37,597 bases of DNA from Candidatus Latescibacter anaerobius SCGC AAA252-E07 (GTDB lineage Bacteria > Latescibacterota > Latescibacteria > Latescibacterales > Latescibacteraceae), in NCBI GenBank assembly GCA_000403035.1, contig AQSL01000155.1:1-37597 (forward strand), given 5' to 3'. Below are positions 15,681-24,079 of this stretch, in pieces. How positions within the stretch are numbered: position 1 is the first letter of the stretch; each line of letters starts with the position of its first letter. The notes under the pieces are model-generated. The model saw only the letters and a list, made by a program, of their open reading frames with translations, was not told where the DNA came from and searched no databases. Made by a program: the position numbers and the translations under genes.

Positions 15681-16124
15681 TTAGATTACCTCTACCGTTC
15701 CACCGGCTTTCTCGATTTTTTCCCGCGCTGACTTGCTGAATGCATGAGCTTTGATGTTCAGCGCTTTGTTGATTTCGCCGGATCCTAACACTTTCACTTT
15801 CGTATCGGATTTATTGACAAGACCTGCCGTTTTAAGAATATCGGGAGTAATCTCGCCTCCCAATTCCTTTCCCGTAATATCTGACAGATTAACGATCTCG
15901 TACGTTTTCCTGAATATATTGAAAAAACCACGTTTCGGCACCCTTCGTATGAGAGGCATCTGGCCTCCCTCAAAACCACGTCGCACACCACCTCCCGAAC
16001 GGCTCCTCTGACCTTTATGTCCCTTTCCGGAAGTACATCCTTGGCCGGTACCGGGACCCCTTCCAAGTCTCTTTGTAGATTTTGTGGTTACCTCTTTCGG
16101 GATCTGTAAATCATTCAGTTTCAC
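15681..16124 (-). CDS. rplO: 50S ribosomal protein L15
   Basis: 147 residues. L15 has a long N-terminal tail that threads into 23S rRNA. The Gly/Arg-rich stretch GRGPGTGQGCTSGKGHKGQRSRSGGGVRRGFEGGQMPLIRRVPKRGF (about 22-68) is the family signature; the globular C-terminal domain ends FSKSAREKIEKAGGTVEVI. It is directly followed by secY. Confidence 0.98.
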   Translation of the reverse strand: MKLNDLQIPKEVTTKSTKRLGRGPGTGQGCTSGKGHKGQRSRSGGGVRRGFEGGQMPLIRRVPKRGFFNIFRKTYEIVNLSDITGKELGGEITPDILKTAGLVNKSDTKVKVLGSGEINKALNIKAHAFSKSAREKIEKAGGTVEVI

Positions 16125-16149
16125 ATTAACCTCTTTATAAATTCACAAT

Positions 16150-16362
16150 TCAAGATGTTGCCATCGTATTCTGTGATGTGTCATCAATTTCAGATACTTC
16201 CAGAAGGTGGCTGATCTTATTGATCATACCCCTGATCTGCGGCGTATCGTTATGTATAACTTTCCTGCCGACCTTGGTTATTCCAAGGGCGATAAGTGTT
16301 TTTTTCTGATCCTTTTTTCTTCCTATTGCAGAACGAACCTGTTGTATACAAAGTCTGGCCAT
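16150..16362 (-). CDS. rpmD: 50S ribosomal protein L30
   Basis: 70 residues, slightly longer than the usual 58-62. The conserved core is LCIQQVRSAIGRKKDQKKTLIALGITKVGRKVIHNDTPQIRGMINKISHLLEV. The extra residues are a polar C-terminal tail (SEIDDTSQNTMATS). Found only in a subset of bacteria, it lies in its standard place between rpsE and rplO. Confidence 0.95.
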   Translation of the reverse strand: MARLCIQQVRSAIGRKKDQKKTLIALGITKVGRKVIHNDTPQIRGMINKISHLLEVSEIDDTSQNTMATS

Positions 16363-16416
16363 TCTTTCCCCTTACTATCTTTCAGCATTCATAATTGATT
16401 CTTCACGATTCACCAT

Positions 16417-16914
16417 TTATCGTATCTTGTTAATCGGCAGGTCACGGAATTTCGATATTATATGAATATCTCTCAATTCCATTAAACCTTTCATCGTTGC
16501 TTTTACAACATTATGAGGGTTTGAGGAACCAAGCGATTTTGCCAGAATATTCCTGATACCCGCAGGCTCAAGAACAGCACGAACGGCACCTCCCGCAATG
16601 ATACCCGTACCCGGAGCAGCAGGTTTGAGAAGAACCCTTGCCGCAGAAAACTTTGCGGTTACAGCATGAGGGATCGTACCATTTTCAACCGGTATTGAAA
16701 CCATATTTTTTCTGGCATTTTCCGTTCCCTTACGGATAGCTTCGGAAACTTCCGAGGCTTTCCCCAGCCCGATACCTATACTACCGTGATTATCTCCAAC
16801 CGATACAATCGCACTGAATGAAAATCGACGCCCGCCTTTAATAACCTTTGCCACACGGTTGATATGGATTACATTTTCAATTAATTCGGTTTCTTTTTCT
16901 GGCTTTCTTTGCAA
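16417..16914 (-). CDS. rpsE: 30S ribosomal protein S5
   Basis: 165 residues. S5 contributes to decoding accuracy and mRNA unwinding at the entry site. The dsRNA-binding-like domain begins with LIENVIHINRVAKVIKGGRRFSFSAIVSVGD (11-41), followed by GSIGIGLGKASEVSEAIRKG. The second domain holds PAAPGTGIIAGGAVRAVLEPAGIRNILAKSLGSSNPHNVVKAT. No unusual change is evident. The 97-bp spacer to rplR carries a duplicated AAGCTTTCAG. Confidence 0.98.
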   Translation of the reverse strand: MQRKPEKETELIENVIHINRVAKVIKGGRRFSFSAIVSVGDNHGSIGIGLGKASEVSEAIRKGTENARKNMVSIPVENGTIPHAVTAKFSAARVLLKPAAPGTGIIAGGAVRAVLEPAGIRNILAKSLGSSNPHNVVKATMKGLMELRDIHIISKFRDLPINKIR

Positions 16915-16942
16915 ATTCTATACTCTCCTTTTCGAAGCTATG

Positions 16943-16965
16943 AAGCTTTCAGTTTAAGCTTTCAG
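16943..16965. repeat. Tandem AAGCTTTCAG repeats in the rplR-rpsE spacer
   Basis: AAGCTTTCAG occurs at 16943-16952 and 16956-16965, separated by 3 nt. On the transcribed strand this reads CTGAAAGCTT twice. A related GCTGAAAGCCGAAAGCT lies in the rpsG-fusA spacer near 29327-29343, so it is a second spacer motif distinct from the TACGATT family. Confidence 0.45.
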
Positions 16966-17011
16966 CCGAAAATATACTGAGCTGATAGCTGACCGCCGAC
17001 TGTTGTATATA

Positions 17012-17383
17012 TTAAAATTCAAGTCCGCCTTCGCGAGCACCTTCAGCAACAGCTTTCACACGTCCATGATACAGGTATCCGGATCTGTCAAACACAACCT
17101 TTTTTATGCCCTGTTTCTTGGCTTTCTCAGCAATCAGCTTTCCGACAGTTTTGGACACATCTATCTTGGAACCGCTCACTTTCATTTTTTTAATTTCAGG
17201 TCCGGATGATGAAAGCCCGAGAATGGTAACTCCTTTAAGATCATCGATCAACTGAACATAAACATTGTTCAAACTTCTAAAGACGGTAAGTCTCGGCCTC
17301 TCTATCGTTCCGAATACTTTTTTTCTGACACGGACTGCTCTTCTCTGTCTCTGTGTCGTCTTAATTTTCTTGGGATATTTCAT
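17012..17383 (-). CDS. rplR: 50S ribosomal protein L18
   Basis: 123 residues. L18 binds 5S rRNA in the central protuberance. The basic N-terminus (KKIKTTQRQRRAVRVRKKVFG) is followed by RPRLTVFRSLNNVYVQLIDD and, near the C-terminus, VFDRSGYLYHGRVKAVAEGAREGGLEF, the most conserved stretch of the family. Order rplF-rplR-rpsE is standard. Confidence 0.98.
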   Translation of the reverse strand: MKYPKKIKTTQRQRRAVRVRKKVFGTIERPRLTVFRSLNNVYVQLIDDLKGVTILGLSSSGPEIKKMKVSGSKIDVSKTVGKLIAEKAKKQGIKKVVFDRSGYLYHGRVKAVAEGAREGGLEF

Positions 17384-17464
17384 TTCCCATGAAACTCCTT
17401 CATGTTAAACACAATTTACTATTAATGAAGAGAATTACTGGTATAATCGTACATAGTACGTTAT

Positions 17465-18022
17465 TTAACCGGTTGTTTTACCTGCTTTTTTACGAACATA
17501 TTCGCCACGGTATCTTATACCCTTGCCTTTATATGGCTCCGGCGGCTTAAAAGCACGAACCTTTGCGGCAGCATCACCGACAAGTTTTTTATCGATGCCT
17601 TTTACTTTGATAACCTGGACATTTTCTCCGTCAATATTTTCCTGGGATGTCTCGAATGTTATACCATTCAGGGGTTCAACCTCGATGGGATGAGATTGAC
17701 CGACCTGAAGATCAAGGTTTTTCCCTTTTAACTGTGCACGATAACCGATACCACGTAACTCCAGTATTTTCTCCCATCCGGTATCGACACCCTTTACCGC
17801 ATTATTAAGTAGCGCTCGTGTGAGGCCCCATAACGCAGCGATTTTCTTTTCGTCCGATGCAGGAGTCACCGTAATTTTTGATTCGTCAATAGTAACCTTT
17901 ATCTTTTTCGAAAAGGGAACCTGTAACTCACCCTTTGTGCTTTTAGCGGAAACTATTTGTCCGGCAATACTAACCGAAACCCCGTTTGGGATTTCTATCG
18001 GTTGTTTTCCGATTCGCGACAC
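17465..18022 (-). CDS. rplF: 50S ribosomal protein L6
   Basis: 185 residues from GTG 18022, which encodes the canonical MSRIGKQPIEIP start and has GGGAGG 4 nt upstream. An open extension to 18088 reads into rpsH and should be ignored. L6 lies near the factor-binding site. It has two homologous domains; the C-terminal motif PPEPYKGKGIRYRGEYVRKKAGKTTG is diagnostic. The true start sits 60 bp after the rpsH stop. Confidence 0.97.
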   Translation of the reverse strand: MSRIGKQPIEIPNGVSVSIAGQIVSAKSTKGELQVPFSKKIKVTIDESKITVTPASDEKKIAALWGLTRALLNNAVKGVDTGWEKILELRGIGYRAQLKGKNLDLQVGQSHPIEVEPLNGITFETSQENIDGENVQVIKVKGIDKKLVGDAAAKVRAFKPPEPYKGKGIRYRGEYVRKKAGKTTG

Positions 18023-18081
18023 AATTCCTCCCAATTCATAGTCAAAAAATCTTGATTCTTTATGATTTTCTGTTACATTTA

Positions 18082-18480
18082 TTACCAAACATAGCAGATA
18101 ATCTCGCCACCGACACCTTTTTTCCTGGCATCACGGTCAGTCATTACTCCGCTTGAAGTGGATACAACTGCAATTCCAAGCCCGTTGAACACCCGAGGCA
18201 GTTTATCCGCATTTACATACTTCCTTAAACCCGGTTTTGATATTCTCTTTATACCCCTGATTATGGGCTTTTCTTCATTATCATACTTCAAAAAAACACG
18301 CAGTTCACCCTGTTTATTATCATCTACAACATGGTATTTTTTGATGAAATGCTCATCAGTAAGGATTTTTGCTACTTCTTTTTTTATTCTCGAAGCAGGA
18401 ATATCAACCCATTTTTTTCCCGCTTTCGAACCGTTCCGAATCCTTGTCAGCATATCAGCTACAGGGTCAGTCATACCCAT
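18082..18480 (-). CDS. rpsH: 30S ribosomal protein S8
   Basis: 132 residues. S8 binds helix 21 of 16S rRNA and in E. coli represses the spc operon. TDPVADMLTRIRNGSKA at the N-terminus and GLGIAVVSTSSGVMTDRDARKKGVGGEIICYVW at the C-terminus are family hallmarks. The first ATG is favoured because GAGG lies about 9 nt upstream. Confidence 0.98.
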   Translation of the reverse strand: MGMTDPVADMLTRIRNGSKAGKKWVDIPASRIKKEVAKILTDEHFIKKYHVVDDNKQGELRVFLKYDNEEKPIIRGIKRISKPGLRKYVNADKLPRVFNGLGIAVVSTSSGVMTDRDARKKGVGGEIICYVW

Positions 18481-18566
18481 ATAATCATACCTCGTTCATT
18501 ATTAGTTCAAAGTTCAAAACCCAAAATCCTTGAATATTGTATTCTCTCTCTTTATTGAACCTTCAG

Positions 18567-18752
18567 TTACCAACTGGCTTTCGTTACCCCGGGGATTTCA
18601 CCTTTTAAAGCCAACTCTCGAAAACATATTCTGCAAATTCCGAACTTTCTTATATATGCCCTGGGTCTGCCACACCGGAAACATCTGTTGTATTTCCGAA
18701 CAGGAAATTTTTGCTTCCTTTTCTGCTTAACGATAAGCGCTTTTTTTGCCAA
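18567..18752 (-). CDS. rpsN: 30S ribosomal protein S14, zinc-binding type Z
   Basis: 61 residues, the short form. The zinc ligands are C24, C27, C40 and C43 in RCFRCGRPRAYIRKFGICRICF. The C-terminus ELALKGEIPGVTKASW is typical. The long zinc-free form (about 100 residues) found in many proteobacteria is not used here. Position between rplE and rpsH is standard. Confidence 0.97.
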   Translation of the reverse strand: MAKKALIVKQKRKQKFPVRKYNRCFRCGRPRAYIRKFGICRICFRELALKGEIPGVTKASW

Positions 18753-18766
18753 GCTTGATTATCCTC

Positions 18767-19309
18767 CTAATCTCTGAAAGGCATTCCTAATGCTTTTAAT
18801 AATGCCTTTGCTTCTTCATCTCTTTTTGCAGTCGTAACAAATGTTATATTCATTCCACGAGTTTTTTCAATCTTATCTATATCAATCTCAGGAAAAATAA
18901 TTTGCTCTTTGATACCGATCGAATAATTCCCCCTGCCATCCAATGAACGTCCGGGAAGACCTCTGAAATCCCTGATTCTCGGAATGGCAAAATTCAACAG
19001 TCTGTCCACAAACTCGTACATCCTGTCATGACGCAATGTCACCATACAGCCAACGGGCATACCGGTTCTCAGTTTAAAATTTGAAATTGACTTTTTCGCC
19101 CTTCTGATTATCGGTTTTTGCCCCGTTATAACCGACAAATCATTTATTGCCGCATCAAGGTTTTTTATATCCTGTACCGCCTCTCCAACACCAATATTCA
19201 CAATTACCTTGGAAAGTTTCGGAATTTGCATGGGGCTTTTATATTTGAACTCCTTCATGAGTTCAGGCGTAATTTCCTTGATATATTTTTCTTTCAGTCT
19301 CGGTACCAT
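18767..19309 (-). CDS. rplE: 50S ribosomal protein L5
   Basis: 180 residues. L5 binds 5S rRNA and contacts P-site tRNA. IPKLSKVIVNIGVGEAV (about 28-44), GQKPIIRRAKKSISNFKLRTGMPVG (about 78-102) and IGIKEQIIFPEIDIDKIEKTRGMNITFVTTAK (about 130-162) are conserved blocks. It follows rplX by 18 bp. Confidence 0.98.
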   Translation of the reverse strand: MVPRLKEKYIKEITPELMKEFKYKSPMQIPKLSKVIVNIGVGEAVQDIKNLDAAINDLSVITGQKPIIRRAKKSISNFKLRTGMPVGCMVTLRHDRMYEFVDRLLNFAIPRIRDFRGLPGRSLDGRGNYSIGIKEQIIFPEIDIDKIEKTRGMNITFVTTAKRDEEAKALLKALGMPFRD

Positions 19310-19327
19310 TACGGTTCATTTCTCCTG

Positions 19328-19651
19328 TTATGTTGAGCTGGTGATCATCTCACCGCATTTCTTACAAGCTCTTACCTTACCGCCATCAGCAAGCTGAATA
19401 TTCCTTGTTTTTACACCAGCATTACACTTGCCGCAAATTACCATAAGGTTTGAATTATGTACCGGCGCTTCTTTCTCCACAATACCGCCCTGTGGACTTT
19501 TCTGCGTGGGCTTTTGATGACATTTCACAAAGTTAATACCCTCTACAATCGAACGATTATGAGCCGGATCTACTTTCAGTATAATACCTTCCTTGCCACG
19601 GTCTTCACCGCTTACAACAATTACTCTATCTCCTTTGCAAATCTTTTTCAT
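19328..19651 (-). CDS. rplX: 50S ribosomal protein L24
   Basis: 107 residues. L24 is an early assembly initiator. The N-terminal KOW motif covers KGDRVIVVSGEDRGKEGIILKVDP. The C-terminal half holds two CxxC pairs (CGKC and CKKC), a zinc-ribbon-like feature found in many but not all bacterial L24 proteins. Confidence 0.97.
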   Translation of the reverse strand: MKKICKGDRVIVVSGEDRGKEGIILKVDPAHNRSIVEGINFVKCHQKPTQKSPQGGIVEKEAPVHNSNLMVICGKCNAGVKTRNIQLADGGKVRACKKCGEMITSST

Positions 19652-19730
19652 TGTATCACCAATCAGTTATTATTCAATAAACAGCTTCTGTTTTTTTCTA
19701 CCCACCGGAAACTATCAAGCAATCATTTTT

Positions 19731-20099
19731 TTAGAGTACTTCGCTCGCAAGCGAAATAATTTTCATGTACTGTTTTTCACGAAGCTCTCTCGCCACTGGC
19801 CCGAAAATACGTGTCCCTCTCGGTTCCTTCGTGGTATCAATGATAACAGCCGCATTATCATCAAATTTTATATAAGAACCATCTTTTCTTCTTACAGGTT
19901 TCTTTGTTCTTACAACAACAGCTCTGACAATTTGTCCCTTTTTCAACTGTCCCTGGGGGGTAGCATCTTTCACTGAGCATACGACAACATCTCCGATAGA
20001 CGCGAATTTTCTGCGCGTTCCTCCAAGAATCCGGAAACACATTATACGTCTTGCACCGGTATTATCTGCCACATTAAGTATTGAATATTCCTGTATCAT
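19731..20099 (-). CDS. rplN: 50S ribosomal protein L14
   Basis: 122 residues, exactly the typical length. It contacts the small subunit (bridge B8). MIQEYSILNVADNTGARRIMCFRILGG (1-27) and the C-terminal RGTRIFGPVARELREKQYMKIISLASEVL are near-canonical. The 104-bp spacer to rpsQ holds one of the TACGAT inverted repeats. Confidence 0.98.
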   Translation of the reverse strand: MIQEYSILNVADNTGARRIMCFRILGGTRRKFASIGDVVVCSVKDATPQGQLKKGQIVRAVVVRTKKPVRRKDGSYIKFDDNAAVIIDTTKEPRGTRIFGPVARELREKQYMKIISLASEVL

Positions 20100-20117
20100 T
20101 TGAATACCTTATTAAAT

Positions 20118-20190
20118 TTACGATGTTTGATTTGCTTTTCATACATTCCTTATATCCTGCATCCAGTTATACGCAAATCTTCAATCGTAA
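20118..20190. repeat. Spacer inverted-repeat element, rpsQ-rplN
   Basis: Arms TTACGAT (20118-20124) and ATCGTAA (20184-20190) are perfect 7-bp inverted repeats with a 59-nt AT-rich interior. The flanks (ATTTACGAT on the left, CAATCGTAACGCTTATTTTT on the right) match other spacer elements. Confidence 0.45.
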
Positions 20191-20203
20191 CGCTTATTTT
20201 TAT

Positions 20204-20464
20204 TTATTTCGCACGTTCGATTACTTTTGTAAGTCTCCAGTGTTTCGTCTTCGAAAGAGGCCTTGTTTCCATGACCTCAACGAGATCGCCTATATGAGCA
20301 TCATTTTGCTCGTCATGAGCCATCAGTTTTGCCCTTTTCCTGACTACCCTGTTGTAAATGGGATGTCGAACCAGGCGTTCAATCTCAACCGTAATGGTCT
20401 TTTCACGAGCATCACTCGTAACTTTGCCTGAACGGACTTTTCTTTTTTTTCTCTCCACGGTCAT
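20204..20464 (-). CDS. rpsQ: 30S ribosomal protein S17
   Basis: 86 residues, an OB-fold protein binding the 5' domain of 16S rRNA. RSGKVTSDAREKTITVEIERLVRHPIYNRVVRKRAKLMAHDE and VEVMETRPLSKTKHWRLTKVIERAK fit the family along its full length. Order rpmC-rpsQ-rplN is standard. Confidence 0.97.
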   Translation of the reverse strand: MTVERKKRKVRSGKVTSDAREKTITVEIERLVRHPIYNRVVRKRAKLMAHDEQNDAHIGDLVEVMETRPLSKTKHWRLTKVIERAK

Positions 20465-20480
20465 TCAAAAACCTCATTTT

Positions 20481-20569
20481 GATGTACGATTTACGATTTC
20501 AGGTGTGCGAATTTTGTGTCTTTTATCTGTTTTTCTCGTAAATCCTTACATTACGTATTTCGTAAATTA
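20481..20569. repeat. Spacer inverted-repeat element, rpmC-rpsQ
   Basis: The left part contains tandem TACGATTTACGATTT (20485-20499). The right part contains CGTAAATC (20537-20544) and a further CGTAAATT near the end. GATTTACG (20488-20495) pairs perfectly with CGTAAATC. Confidence 0.45.
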
Positions 20570-20812
20570 TCATGTAACATCTTCTTCACCAGCCGCACTG
20601 ACCGGAACCGCCAGGGTATGTTTTCCAAGCTCGTGTTCTCGAAGAATCGTTTTAAGTCGTGCAATTTCTTTCTTGGCTTTTCTGAGAGCCGAATGGTTCT
20701 CGAGCTGAGAAGTTACCAGCTGAAACCTTATGGTTCTCAAATTTTCTTCCGCAGCAAGAAGATCATTTTTGACTTCATCCAGCATTTTTTCACGGATGTC
20801 ATGCGACTTCAT
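20570..20812 (-). CDS. rpmC: 50S ribosomal protein L29
   Basis: 80 residues, longer than the usual 60-70. L29 is a two-helix protein at the tunnel exit and part of the docking site for trigger factor and SRP. The core is LLAAEENLRTIRFQLVTSQLENHSALRKAKKEIARLKTILREHELG. The excess is split between the N-terminus and an acidic C-terminal tail ending GEEDVT. Weakly conserved family; position after rplP supports the call. Confidence 0.93.
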   Translation of the reverse strand: MKSHDIREKMLDEVKNDLLAAEENLRTIRFQLVTSQLENHSALRKAKKEIARLKTILREHELGKHTLAVPVSAAGEEDVT

Positions 20813-20830
20813 GTATTATTCTCCACTCTC

Positions 20831-20895
20831 ATTTACGATTTACGAATGTATCCATCCTGCTTTTTTTCAATCCGGCAACCGTAAATCATACCTCG
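20831..20895. repeat. Spacer inverted-repeat element, rplP-rpmC
   Basis: Arms ACGATTTACG (20835-20844) and CGTAAATCAT (20880-20889) pair at 9 of 10 positions. ATGTATCCAT and AACCGTAAATC are shared with the rpsK-rpsD spacer at 11604-11657. Confidence 0.55.
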
Positions 20896-20910
20896 TATTT
20901 TTAACTATTC

Positions 20911-21324
20911 TTAATATTCTTTACGAACAACAAATTTTGTTTTTATGCTGAGCTTGTGTCCGGCCAATCGCATAGCCTCTTTAGCTATTTCTTCCGCCAC
21001 ACCCTCGATCTCAAACATAATTCTACAGGGCTTTACCACCGCCACCCAATGGTCTGGTGAACCTTTTCCTTTTCCCATACGGGTCTCGGCAGGTTTGATC
21101 GTAATCGGTTTCGAAGGGAAAATTCTGATCCATACTTTTCCACTTCTTTTCATGTGCCTGGTAATTGCAACACGTGCGGCTTCTATCTGACGGTCTGTTA
21201 TCCAGCCCACTTCCATTGCCATAAGTCCATATTCACCGAAAGAAATTGTTCCCCCGCGATATGCAATTCCGCGCCTTTTGCCGCGCTGTTCCTTACGGTG
21301 TTTGACCCTTTTGGGCATTAACAT
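20911..21324 (-). CDS. rplP: 50S ribosomal protein L16
   Basis: 137 residues. L16 organises the A-site region of the large subunit. MPKRVKHRKEQRGKRRGIAYRGGTISFGEYGLMAMEVGWITDRQIEAARVAITRHMKRSGKVWIRIFPSKPIT-type sequence followed by RMGKGKGSPDHWVAVVKPCRIMFEI is canonical. The first ATG (with MLMPKR) is preferred because GAGG is about 10 nt upstream. Confidence 0.98.
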   Translation of the reverse strand: MLMPKRVKHRKEQRGKRRGIAYRGGTISFGEYGLMAMEVGWITDRQIEAARVAITRHMKRSGKVWIRIFPSKPITIKPAETRMGKGKGSPDHWVAVVKPCRIMFEIEGVAEEIAKEAMRLAGHKLSIKTKFVVRKEY

Positions 21325-21370
21325 AATCTATAATCCTCATAGTATAAATTCTTGCCTTATTAACGTTCCA

Positions 21371-22018
21371 TTACTTCGATATCTCATGACTATCAAGGAT
21401 TTCACCTTTCGACACCCAGACTTTTACGCCGATTGTACCGTACGTGGTATACGAAACCGAAGTAGCATAATCAATATCAGCACGTAACGTATGAAGGGGA
21501 ACCCTGCCAACAAGATAGCGTTCGGTTCTCGCCATTTCAGCTCCACCAAGTCTGCCCGAACAAATAATACGGATTCCTTCAGCACCAAGTCTGAGAGCAG
21601 AGGTAACCGCTTTCTTCATTGCACGTCGGTGACTTACACGCTGTTCCAACTGACGGGCGACATTATCCGCTATGAGCTTGGCCTCGAGTTCCGGATGCTT
21701 GACTTCTATGATATTCAGGAAAACATCCTTTTTGGTCAAAAGTTTCAATTCATCCCGCAGCTTGTCAACTTCCATACCCTTACGACCGATGACAACACCA
21801 GGACGTGCTGTGTGAATGTTAACCGTAACCTGATTGGCAGTGCGCCGTTCTATCTCAATTAATGATACGCCAGCCCTGTCAAGCCTTGTATTGACATAAC
21901 GCCGTAACATTAAATCTTCCTCGAGATTTTTGTAAAATAATTTTTCACTGAACCATTTGGAAGACCAGGTTTTTGAAATTCCAAGCCTGAATCCTGTGGG
22001 ATGAGTCTTCTGTCCCAA
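21371..22018 (-). CDS. rpsC: 30S ribosomal protein S3
   Basis: 215 residues. S3 lines the mRNA entry channel. MGQKTHPTGFRLGISKTWSSKWF opens the N-terminal region, a KH domain follows (RPGVVIGRKGMEVDKLRDEL near 72-91), and the C-terminal domain includes SGRLGGAEMARTERYLVGRVPLHTLRADIDY. Length is typical and the C-terminus has no large extension. Confidence 0.98.
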   Translation of the reverse strand: MGQKTHPTGFRLGISKTWSSKWFSEKLFYKNLEEDLMLRRYVNTRLDRAGVSLIEIERRTANQVTVNIHTARPGVVIGRKGMEVDKLRDELKLLTKKDVFLNIIEVKHPELEAKLIADNVARQLEQRVSHRRAMKKAVTSALRLGAEGIRIICSGRLGGAEMARTERYLVGRVPLHTLRADIDYATSVSYTTYGTIGVKVWVSKGEILDSHEISK

Positions 22019-22101
22019 GTTTAGTACCCCCCATTTATCGTTACAATTATTTCATACTTCATAGGTTTATCCGTACATAGTCAACTGTATTTCGTTTTTT
22101 C

Positions 22102-22452
22102 TTATTCCTCACTCGAAACTACAATTTTCAAATGGCACGTTCTCTTGCGGATTCTAAAAGCACGGCCCATAGCCCGTGCTCTGATCCTTTTCATAATCGG
22201 ACCCTCATCACATGTTGCCTCTGTAATTGTCAGTTGATTCGGATCAGAAATTTTATCACCATAAACATTGAGAGCGTTTGCAACAGCGCTTCTAACCACT
22301 TTTTCCAGATCGAGTGCACTCTTTTTATGGGTGAGATGAAGTATATTAATTGCTGACTCAACATTTTTTCCGCGTACATTATCTAAAACCTGTCGCATTT
22401 TCCGGGCAGAACCCCTGAGAAACCGCGCTTTTGCAATAGCCTGCATTTTCAT
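22102..22452 (-). CDS. rplV: 50S ribosomal protein L22
   Basis: 116 residues. L22 has a long β-hairpin that forms part of the exit tunnel constriction. AKARFLRGSARKMRQVLDNVRGKNVESAINILH opens the globular domain; GPIMKRIRARAMGRAFRIRKRTCHLKIVV covers the hairpin tip and following strand. No deletion is seen in the hairpin segment associated with macrolide resistance in other species. Confidence 0.97.
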   Translation of the reverse strand: MKMQAIAKARFLRGSARKMRQVLDNVRGKNVESAINILHLTHKKSALDLEKVVRSAVANALNVYGDKISDPNQLTITEATCDEGPIMKRIRARAMGRAFRIRKRTCHLKIVVSSEE

Positions 22453-22524
22453 TACCTTTTTAAGTACCGTTAAAATTCAAAGTTTCTGAATTTAACATTT
22501 TGAATCCTGAATAGTAATCACACA

Positions 22525-22812
22525 TTATTTAAACGAAATGGCGCGTTCAACAATTTTTCCACTATGCCCGCGATAGGTGCGGGTTGGAGAAAATTCACCG
22601 AGCTTATGCCCAACCATATTCTCGGTTATGTAAACCGGAATAAATTTGTTACCATTGTGAACCGCTATAGTATAGCCAATAAACTCAGGAGTTATGGTCG
22701 AACGCCTGGACCATGTCTGTATGACCCTTTTTTCACCACGTTTATTCATATCTTTAATCTTTTTCAAAAGGTGGTCATCTACAAACGGTCCTTTTTTTAC
22801 TGACCGCGCCAT
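22525..22812 (-). CDS. rpsS: 30S ribosomal protein S19
   Basis: 95 residues. S19 sits in the head and contacts the large subunit through bridge B1. ARSVKKGPFVDDHLLKKI and KLGEFSPTRTYRGHSGK are the family signatures. An ordinary member in its usual position after rplB. Confidence 0.98.
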   Translation of the reverse strand: MARSVKKGPFVDDHLLKKIKDMNKRGEKRVIQTWSRRSTITPEFIGYTIAVHNGNKFIPVYITENMVGHKLGEFSPTRTYRGHSGKIVERAISFK

Positions 22813-22902
22813 ATAGTATTACCTCGTTTCAGATTGTGGTTTATGTAGCATCTCTTTCAACTTTGATACGTGCAATTATTCTTTATCAATCGTGCCGACC
22901 CA

Positions 22903-23730
22903 TTATTTCTCTCTGCGTCTCACAATCAATTTATCGGAATGTTTATTAACTCTTCTCGTTTTATACCCTTTGGTAGGCACACCCCAGGGTGTAACCGGGT
23001 GACGTCCGCCTGATGACCGCCCCTCACCGCCGCCATGCGGATGATCGTGAGGATTCATTACCACGCCTCTGACTTTCGGACGTTTTCCAATCCAGCGTGA
23101 TTTACCAGCTTTCCCCAGAACTAAATTCGAATGTTCAAAATTCCCCACCTGACCAATAGTAGCCATGCATTTATCGTTAAACAAGCGCACTTCCGAGGAG
23201 GGCATTTTCAACGTGACAATACCACCTTCACGAGCTACAATCTGACAGGCGGCTCCGGCACTTCTGGCAACCTGGGCACCCTTCCCGGGTTTTATCTCGA
23301 TTGCATGCACCATTGTACCAACCGGAATCTTGTGCAGAGGAAGAGAATTCCCCACTCTAATTTCAGCTTCAGTACCACTCATTAGTTTATCACCATGTAC
23401 AAGCCCATCAGGAGAAAGAATATATCGCTTTTCACCATCAGCATACACCAAAAGAGCTATTCGCGCAGAACGGTTCGGATCATACTGAACCGAATCAACC
23501 CTTGCGGGGATACCGGTTTTATCCCGTTTGAAATCAATAATCCTGTAAAATCTCTTATGCCCGCCACCGCGCCTTCGTACCGAAATACGACCTTTTGAGT
23601 TCCTCCCGCCGGATTTTTTCAGCGGCATTAACAAAGATTTTTCCGGCTTTGCGGATGTTATTTCACTGAAGTCAGAGGTTGTCATAAACCGCCGTGAGGG
23701 GGTTACCGGTTTGTATGTCTTTACACCCAT
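22903..23730 (-). CDS. rplB: 50S ribosomal protein L2
   Basis: 275 residues. L2 is needed for peptidyl transferase centre formation and subunit joining. MGVKTYKPVTPSRRFMTTSDF opens the protein. GKGAQVARSAGAACQIVAREGGIVTLKMPSSEVR spans the middle, and MNPHDHPHGGGEGRSSGG near 224-241 carries the conserved histidine (E. coli His229 equivalent). The basic C-terminus ends RRREK. Confidence 0.98.
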   Translation of the reverse strand: MGVKTYKPVTPSRRFMTTSDFSEITSAKPEKSLLMPLKKSGGRNSKGRISVRRRGGGHKRFYRIIDFKRDKTGIPARVDSVQYDPNRSARIALLVYADGEKRYILSPDGLVHGDKLMSGTEAEIRVGNSLPLHKIPVGTMVHAIEIKPGKGAQVARSAGAACQIVAREGGIVTLKMPSSEVRLFNDKCMATIGQVGNFEHSNLVLGKAGKSRWIGKRPKVRGVVMNPHDHPHGGGEGRSSGGRHPVTPWGVPTKGYKTRRVNKHSDKLIVRRREK

Positions 23731-23788
23731 ATTTCCTGTTTACCTTGTTTTATTGTTCAAGTCAGCTCATTCAAAATGAAATTGAATA

Positions 23789-24079
23789 CTATGCTCCTTC
23801 AAAAAACTCAATCGTATCGCCATCACGTAATTGAACTATGGCACGTTTCCAATCAGCCCTTTTGCCCTTGAACCTGCCGCGACTCCTGATTTTCCCATGT
23901 GTACTGTATGTATGAATATCTTTTACCGTTACATTAAACTGCTCTTCGACCGCTTTTCTGATTTCAATTTTATTGCAGTGCTTATCCACTTCAAACACAT
24001 ATTTATTTGAATTATCTTTCATCCAATTTGCTTTTTCAGTAATTATCGGCCTTCTCAGGATGTGTTTATTGCCTTTCAT
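23789..24079 (-). CDS. rplW: 50S ribosomal protein L23
   Basis: 96 residues. L23 lies at the tunnel exit and is the main docking site for trigger factor and SRP. LRRPIITEKANWMKDNSNKYVFEVDKHCNKIEIRKAVEEQFNVTVKDIHT is the conserved core, including the docking glutamate region. Its ATG overlaps the rplD stop by 4 bp (ATGA), so the two are translationally coupled. Confidence 0.97.
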   Translation of the reverse strand: MKGNKHILRRPIITEKANWMKDNSNKYVFEVDKHCNKIEIRKAVEEQFNVTVKDIHTYSTHGKIRSRGRFKGKRADWKRAIVQLRDGDTIEFFEGA